Shown here: positions 57,761 through 64,000 of the stretch, piece after piece
Layout of the letters: every line of letters begins with the position of its first letter
Position numbering within the stretch: the first letter of the stretch is position 1
Assembly: GCA_014904985.1 (NCBI GenBank)
Contig: MU129184.1
Span: 1 to 64,000, forward strand
DNA from: Hydnum rufescens UP504
Lineage: Eukaryota; Basidiomycota; Agaricomycetes; Cantharellales; Hydnaceae
DNA: 64,000 nucleotides
Direction of reading: 5' to 3'
The notes under the pieces: generated by a model
Databases searched by the model: none
What the model saw: the letters and a program-made list of their open reading frames with translations, nothing else
Told to the model about the DNA's origin: nothing
Translations under genes and position numbers: made by a program

Positions 57761-58757
57761 ATGATATACTCCTTGATATTCGCTGCCGCCGCACTCGGTC
57801 CTGGAATTGGCGCTAGTCCGTTGATGGCTACTCCGCCTATCATGGCCAGGGATCTGAGCTTTGGTACGGATACACAGACTGATTTCTCTCCCGATTCTTG
57901 CGAATGAATTCTCGTCCACAGGAAGTTGCACCAATCCTCGTGTTTCCTTTAACTCTGGAGCTTTCGTCCCCGAGAATTTGGTCGACTTTCCCCATGCGGT
58001 ATGTATCACTAAGCGTCCACCCACCCCATATCTGTTGACTCCACTGTGCTTTGTATTAGAGTGTCAGTGATCCAAAAATCCTATTTTCGTTTGTAAGCTC
58101 TTCGTCTCTCTTCGTATTGATCACATCACTCACAGGCATATCAATTGAATTTGAAAGATCTGCTCGCAGCTTGTGAGCAAGTGTGGCCTTCACGAAACAG
58201 ACCCAGCCGTGCTCGCCTGCCTCAAGGCTGCTCCGCCCGCCGAGGCTCTAGGAGCGAAGGGCATCTCGGCCGACACGTTCAACGCGGCTCTTGGTTTTAC
58301 GACCGATTTTGCTGCCGTTGATAAATCCGGTCCCAGTACAGGATCTTCGGCAGGATCTCCAGGACGATCTCCTCGTGATGAATTGATTCGTGTTCCACCA
58401 CCCCCAAAGGCAGCTCCTCCCCCTGTTCCTTCCCCTGTGCCACCTCCACCTGTTCCTCGTAAGGAGGATTCTCACATTCACAAACCGGCTCCTTTGCCCC
58501 CGCATGCTCCTGTCCCCCCTCATCGCCATCATCCAGTTTCAGGGCCCCATTCGCGGGCGTTGCGGGACGCGGATGTTGACACAAAGGCAAAGGGACCGGC
58601 ACCTGATAAAGATGAAGGAGAGAATGGAGTGAAAGGCGGTACCCTCCAGGCAAGGGCCATGGCGGGCCCCCTCCCCGCCATCTTCTTCGCTCCCTCCGCC
58701 TCAGTCGCCCCTACCGGCGCACGGCCCAAGCCCCCTCCCGGCTCCGGCCTGGTGTAG
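57761..58757 (+). pseudogene. secreted proline-rich protein, copy 3, broken exon 1
   Basis: The ATG is at 57761 and opens MIYSLIFAAAALGPGIGASP. A one-base gain near 57890 (TCTCCCGATTCTTGCG against TGTCCTATCGTTGCG) shifts the frame before NEFSSTGSCTNPRVSF. Introns and exon 3 (to the stop at 58757) are open, with the Pro-rich tail longer in His (HAPVPPHRHHPVSG). Only one lesion is evident, so a sequencing error cannot be excluded. Confidence 0.7.
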
Positions 58758-58829
58758 ATCCATCCAGCCGCCCAGTCCGCTCCGAGTCCATCCCCCGTCC
58801 CAGCTCCCCCCTCTGAATGACATGCTGGC

Positions 58830-59531
58830 AGGATCCATGCAGTGGCCGCCAGGAGGTGCCGGACCCTTAGTACGGCTTTGGGTACAAATTCCTGGCTCTA
58901 GGTTGTTCTAGGGCCGCGGGCCGCGGGGACTGGGGGTTCGCGTCTGGATTCCCAAAAATTCTTCAAAAAAATCTATGATCACCTCAAACTACGCCAGATG
59001 TCCCCGGCGTTGCCTAAGCCATGTTCACCCAATTCTAATTCTACCACGCCTCCTGACCTTCGTTTTCTTTATCAGTTGTTTGACAGCACTGCGGACATTC
59101 GTAGAGTAGAGATCCCTTTGATACTACTTCATATTTGCTTGACTGTCAAGAACAAATGACTCATTGTTGTGGCTCCCAATGGTCCGAGTATCTGAGTTTC
59201 CAAGAGCAATTGACATTATAATTCCTGGAATTGGTCATACATCTCCCAAGTCATCATGCGGTGATGCACAATATTCCGTGATTAATTAAATAATTCGTTG
59301 CCAAACCCAAGCCCCAGCTGGCAAGCGCAACTTGGACATCACGATCAACATCGGGCATTTACGAAACGAGGCAAAAGACACAAGAGACAAGGACGGCGGA
59401 ATATCGGCAGTGGTGGCCACATCTGGAGACGCAAGAAGGATGAGAAAAGTGCCCTGACAGAATAGGCACTTAAGAGCAAGGAGCCAACAGCATCACGGGG
59501 CAGACAGCTATACACACGCCGTTCGCAGGTC
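58830..59531. other. stretch without a gene
   Basis: 3' flank of copy 3, sharing AGTTGTTTGACAGCACTG with the flanks of the other copies, then unique sequence. No reading frame of interest. Confidence 0.4.
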
Positions 59532-60030
59532 TCACGGATCTACCACCTTATACCATCGAGGCTTCACATCCTTCTCGGTCCCCAAAATCTTCTGAAACTT
59601 TCGAATCTTCTGTCTGTTCTTCGCATTCTCCAGGCCGGCCTGATTACGATTTGATCCAATAGTTAAAACAGAGGGCTGGCTTCCTGTCGACAGGGTGTTT
59701 GACAGGCTCCCACGTGTCAGACGGGGGCGTCTTCCGTAGAGTCGGCGCTCAATTTCTTCGATAGCGAGGGACCAAGTACGAGAATTGTCGAGTGCTTTCT
59801 CTCGGGGATCATATTTTTGCTGCCACGCGAACAGCTCATCCGTATTCAGGGCATACCCGAAAACTCGTAAAGGTTCATAGCTATAAGGGGAAGGATTGTA
59901 GATCTTACGCTGTGTAGCGGTTTAGCTTCAGGTGGTTTTCTATGGAAAGGAAGTGAACGCATGGGCGAATTGACCATAGAAGAGCGGGTCACTCTGCCTC
60001 CGAGGCTGTTTGATTCGGGGGATCCCTAGG
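59532..60030 (-). CDS. unrecognised small protein of a repeated family
   Basis: The minus-strand open frame ends at 59532 (tail KPRWYKVVDP). It contains ALNTDELFAWQQKYDPREK, LAIEEIERRLYGRRPRLTRG and GSNRNQAGLENAKNRQKIRK. An intron (GTAAGATC...CTTATAG, about 59883-59912) probably separates an upstream exon reading RVTRSSMVNSPMRSLPFHRK. The exact joint and start codon are not resolved. The central part has clear coding character because paralogous fragments (53204, 51420) share the protein sequence better than the DNA. It is rich in Arg, Lys, Asn and Gln, with no signal peptide or membrane segment. Confidence 0.55.
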
Positions 60031-60537
60031 AAACGAGAGACGAAGTTAGAGTGAAGGGTGGAAGCTTGAAGCAACATTTTTGAAATATACATTCCAGCTG
60101 AGGCCAACGGACAAGAATAATTCTCAGGTTTCCTAGGATGAAGAGGTTAAGTACTGCAGGTGTCTGCGGTATCGTACTCACAGGCGAAAAGAATCAAGAC
60201 TGGGTTCAGAGGAGAACAAGGGAGCAAAATTATTATAATTTTGATTCCGCATCTTTCGCTCGCACCTGGTGTTGCCATGACTTGCAATTTGGGTCGACTC
60301 AGGTTGCAAGTCGAGTCGTTCAGAGTCGTGCCGAGTCGCTTCTTCGCGCTGTCCACTGGCTTCTAGGAATGTTATTTCACTGGATTTTGACACTGTTGGT
60401 CTCTCAAGTCTCGATCGCCAAATCCTCTTCCGGAAGGCAGATGGTAAAAAATCCAAGGCTATCGTAAATTAGCACCCTTCCACGAGAGAATTTTGACTCA
60501 CGACATTGATAAATCGCCCACGCACAGTTCCAGCATA
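60031..60537. other. stretch without a supported gene
   Basis: A direct/inverted pair of GACTCG-rich motifs (60295-60345) is the only pattern I see. Open frames overlap on both strands with no motifs. Confidence 0.35.
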
Positions 60538-61013
60538 TGTGATAGAACCAGGTCAGAAAAATAGAGTCATTTGAGGGAGTTCTCAAAATTTCCTAAAAAG
60601 GCAATCCCGCTTTGCGTCGGTTTCTGTGGGTGAGAAGGGGTCGTCAGTTAATATGCTATATACATCGCAATTATATGGTATCCGTGAGCATGCAAATGTT
60701 CAGGATGGTGGGATTTGGGATGGGCGCGTATCGCTTAGTCAGCAAACCTCCACGGTTTGCTTAGTCAGCAGACTTGTCTCGGGAGACTCCGCGAAAGGTT
60801 TGCTGACTAAGCGATACGCGCCCATCCCCAAATCCCACCATCCTGAACATTTGCATGCTCACGGATACCATATAATTGCGATGTATGTAAACGTATTAAT
60901 TAACGACCCCTCCTCACTCACAGAAACCTACGCAAAGCAGGATTGCCTTTTTAGGAAATTTTGAGAACTCCCTCAAATGACTCCGTTTTTCTTGAGACCT
61001 GGTTCTATCACAT
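60538..61013. mobile_element. foldback element (MITE), 476 bp, near-perfect palindrome
   Basis: The ends are TGTGATAG and CTATCACA, flanked by TA on both sides. The arms of about 200 bp are nearly identical in inverted orientation (for example GATGGGCGCGTATCGCTTAG at 60719 and its mirror near 60805). The loop is about 50 bp around 60755-60800. It has no coding capacity. A TA target suggests Tc1/mariner-type mobilisation. Confidence 0.85.
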
Positions 61014-61421
61014 ACTAATAGCATTTAACATTTAACCCTTGGTTTTACCCATGAATGTACCATTTGGGTGGTCTGGTGCAGAGCGATTGGTTGCGGATGC
61101 AAAATGCTCCGCAAAAGTTTTGACCTGATCCTGCTCGGGCACCGTAGGCGCGGACAATCACCTGTCGGTTTTTGACTTCGCTCTTAGAGCCTACCTCTGC
61201 CATAGATCACAGTGTGATACACACCGATCGGGCACTTTCGTCTCTCCAGCCTCTAAAATGGGGGGCGAATCTTCGGGGCCGATCTTGCCAGGGGCGTCCC
61301 ACACTCTCCTGAGGACGCAAAATCCTGACTCTATCAGTCAGTTCCCTTTCAATCACTCCTCTTAGCCCTCATCCTCATCCACCCTTTCCCTCAGTTACTG
61401 GTCGTGGGGGTGATGGTGTAG

Positions 61422-64000
61422 ATGGTGGTAGAGGTGGTCGTGGGGGGGATGTCCATGTTCATTACGGTACTCAGTCCCTCCCTCAATTACGTCGATTCCA
61501 TGTCCCTAATCAATGATCCTCCAGACTCGCCAGGGTCTCTTGATACCTTCCTTTTAATGACTCTCCCTTGTGTTCCACATGCGGCCCACAACTCCGATCG
61601 CGAGGATGCGCTATCGCCATGTCTCGAGGGCACTCGTGTTGCTATATTGGAGGATATTACATCATGGTTGGAGAGTGCGAATGGGGAAAGACCCCCTGTT
61701 CACTGGCTCAGCGGTCTCGCTGGCATCGGTAAATCGACAATCGCGAAAACCGTCGCGGAACGAGCGGAAGGGAAAAGGATGCTAGGTGCCTCTTTCTTCT
61801 TTTCTCGGAGCGACAAACCTTTACGGGATCCGAGTCTCGTACTCCCGACACTCGCTTTCCAACTCGCGCATTCAGATAGTGGATTCAAGGAAGTGTTCAA
61901 GGACTTCCTCGTGCAGGCCCTAAGACGAGATCCGACAGTCGGGCGGAAGGACCTACGGTCTCAGCTCAAGGAATTGATCTTGACCCCTCTTCTCAATATT
62001 AAACCTCCTCCGCCGCCAGTACTTGTCATCCTTGATGCCCTCGACGAGTGCGCCGAAGAGGGTGCTGCAAGGATTTTGTCACTTGTGTTTAAACATCTGG
62101 CCGGAATACCTTTCCTACGGATCTTGATTACAAGTCGTCCCGAACCTCACCTATCGTCAGTGTTCAACGAGGCCCCAAACCTGGCAAAGACTGTTCTTCA
62201 CGATATCGAGGCATGGGTCATTCAACAAGACATCCACCTTTACATCACCAACGAATTGGCTAGAATTTCGCGGAAGTTTAATCTTGCGGTGCCTAGGAAT
62301 TGGCCGACGGATACGGAGAGGGACTTGCTCGTAAAGAAGTGCGGGAATTTGTTCATTTACGCAGCCACGGCGATCCGCTTCATCGGGGAAGATCGTATGC
62401 GAGATCCTCACAGATATCTCAGTCTTATACTTGATACCAAGTCCCTCCAAGAAGCCGGTGTAACACCCTATTCCCACCTGGATGACCTCTACATGGGGGT
62501 GCTCCGCAACTCCCTTGGCCAGTATAATGACCGGGCCATTCCGAAGAGGTTCCAAATCGTTGTTGGGAGTATCGTGGTGTTGCGCGAGCCCCTCCCGCTA
62601 CATTCGCTTGCTAACTTTGTTCAGTACGAAAGTTACGTCGTTGAGGCTTGTTTAAGTCGTTTTCACTCCGTCATCATCCCTCCGTCCAATGTTCACGAGG
62701 TGCCTCGTATCTACCACCCTTCGTTTCTTGAATTTATTACCGATCCCTCCCGATGTTCCATCCCAGAGTTCGTGATTGTTCCCAAACCAGAGCAGGAACT
62801 GCGACATGCTATCCGATGTTTCGAACTTATGGGGACACATTTAAAGCGGGATATAGCTGGGATCTCGGATCCCTCACTCCTGAACAGGGAGGTCAAGGAA
62901 TTTGGGAAGAAAGTGAGAGAGGCACTGTTGCCAGAGGTTCAGTATGCATGTCACTACTGGGCGTCACATCTATTAGGTGTGGAGAAAGGAGAGAGGAGGT
63001 TGGTGGAGGCAGTGGAGACGTTCTCGAAGCGGTCAATTTTATGGTGGTTTGAGGCAATGAGTCTGCTCGGGAGTGTGTCGAATGCTGTGAGGTCGATTGA
63101 AGAGGCACATCACTGGGCGGTGTGTGCATTTCCTATTGATTGTTGATCCAGTGACTGAAGGGGGATGATTCTGATGGCAGAAAAGTTCAAAATGTGAACC
63201 GAGGGTGGTACGAATTTTGTCTGATTCCCATCGATTCCTTCTTACCCATGGGGAAGTGATAAGAGAGAGTGCACTGCATGTGTATCTTTCTGCATTGCCT
63301 TTCACACCACACAACACTGCACTGTACAAGGCATATTGGGAAGATGGAAAGGATTCTATCAAGGTGCTCCAAGGTGCAGAGTCTGAATGGCTGCAGCATT
63401 TGAGTACTTTATGTGGCCATTCTAAGTCAGTTTCCAGGGTTGTATTCTCACCTGATGGATTGCGCCTGGCCTCAGGCTCCCAGGATCACACTGTACAATT
63501 GTGGGATGGCATATCTGGTGTGTCCATTGCAAAATTAGAGGGCCATTCTAATGCAGTTTGGACCATTGCATTTTCACCTGATGGATTGCGCCTGGCCTCA
63601 GGCTCCCAGGATCACACTGTACAATTGTGGGATGGCATATCTGGAACATCCATTGCAAAATTAGAGGGCCATTCTAAGGCAGTTTGGATGGTTGCATTTT
63701 CACCTGATGGATTGCACTTGGCCTCAGGCTCAGTGGATCATACTGTCCGATTGTGGGATGGCATATCTGGCATGCCCATCACAAAATTACATGGCCATTC
63801 TAATTCAGTTCCAACAGTTGCATTTTCACCTGATGGATTGCACCTTGCCTCAGGCTCAATGGATCATACTGTACAATTGTGGGATGCCATATCTGGCACA
63901 TCCATTGCAAAATTAGAGGGCCATTCTAGTTCAGTTTGGACAGTTGCATTTTCACCCAATGGATCATACCTGGCCTCAGGCTCAGTGGATCACACTGTAC
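61422..64000 (+). CDS. NACHT-WD40 NLR-like receptor, 3' end outside the window
   Basis: STAND-class NTPase. In fungi such proteins act in non-self recognition and regulated cell death. The exact start is uncertain: ATG at 61422 is the first in frame, and an earlier exon is possible. The Walker A is WLSGLAGIGKSTIAKT. Next come LGASFFFSRSD, the Walker B VLVILDALDECAEE and the sensor-type LRILITSRPEPHL, then a helical region with LFIYAATAIRFI and YHPSFLEFITDP, ending EEAHHWA. An intron at 63120-63180 (GTGTGT...GGCAG) joins this to an exon reading LSDSHRFLLTHGEVIRESAL, HVYLSALPFTP. From 63415 WD40 repeats begin and continue beyond 64000. No frame break is seen. A decayed relative lies at 21815-22615. 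Confidence 0.9.
63415..64000 (+). repeat. WD40-coding tandem repeat, exact 126-bp period
   Basis: Units start with GGCCATTCT at 63415, 63541, 63667, 63793 and 63919. Each codes 42 residues of the type FSPDGLRLASGSQDHTVQLW. They differ at only a handful of bases, mostly in codons just after GHS and in the D-loop positions. Confidence 0.95.

Overview
The window is nuclear DNA of a filamentous basidiomycete, most likely an agaricomycete. The genes have many short GT-AG introns of about 47-70 nt with CTAAC/CTRAC branch sites. The recognisable proteins are fungal housekeeping proteins plus families typical of mushroom-forming fungi: a NACHT-WD40 receptor, F-box proteins and short proline-rich secreted proteins. 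I cannot name the genus. One assembly gap (217 N) lies at 52506-52722.

Layout. (1) 1-5453: a decayed retroelement-like ORF and a decayed UTP14 copy. (2) 5729-27620: a large inverted duplication. Arm A (about 5729-20010) and arm B (about 23190-27620) share a decayed F-box gene, a decayed divergent partner and further non-functional sequence. Arm A carries three later insertions whose empty sites survive in arm B: a MITE (5737-6055), an LTR-like block (about 8284-9988) and a 7-kb terminal-inverted-repeat element (10777-17820). The loop between the arms holds relics of a PGND-repeat gene and of a NACHT gene. (3) 28222-41441: a gene-dense core with normal spacing: a membrane protein (frame-broken), a C2H2 zinc-finger protein, LYS1 (saccharopine dehydrogenase), SPB1 (27S pre-rRNA methyltransferase), ELP4 (Elongator subunit), RAC1 (Rho GTPase) and a Ser/Pro-rich protein. 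Splicing models for LYS1, SPB1, ELP4, RAC1 and the zinc-finger gene all give uninterrupted frames. (4) 41.5-61.0 kb: a repeat-rich accessory region. It has one intact and two broken copies of a small secreted proline-rich gene, a tiny LTR retroelement (TRIM), copies of another unrecognised gene family, and a 476-bp foldback element. (5) 61422-64000: an apparently intact NACHT-WD40 receptor gene running off the end, with exact 126-bp WD40 repeats.

The most unusual object is the 7-kb element at 10777-17820. It has terminal inverted repeats and a 3-bp target duplication. Inside are eleven modules that look like spliceosomal introns, each 97-116 nt where both ends are visible. Seven point left and four point right, away from a central palindrome. 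Every intron contains a 4-nt-loop hairpin whose stem varies by paired substitutions, and a second palindrome ends just before nearly every 5' splice site. I see no conserved reading frame through the exons, so a spliced, structured non-coding transcript pair is the working hypothesis. This is inference and needs RNA evidence.

Stop codons in the decayed genes are mostly TGA at positions expected to be CGA, consistent with C-to-T decay at CpG.
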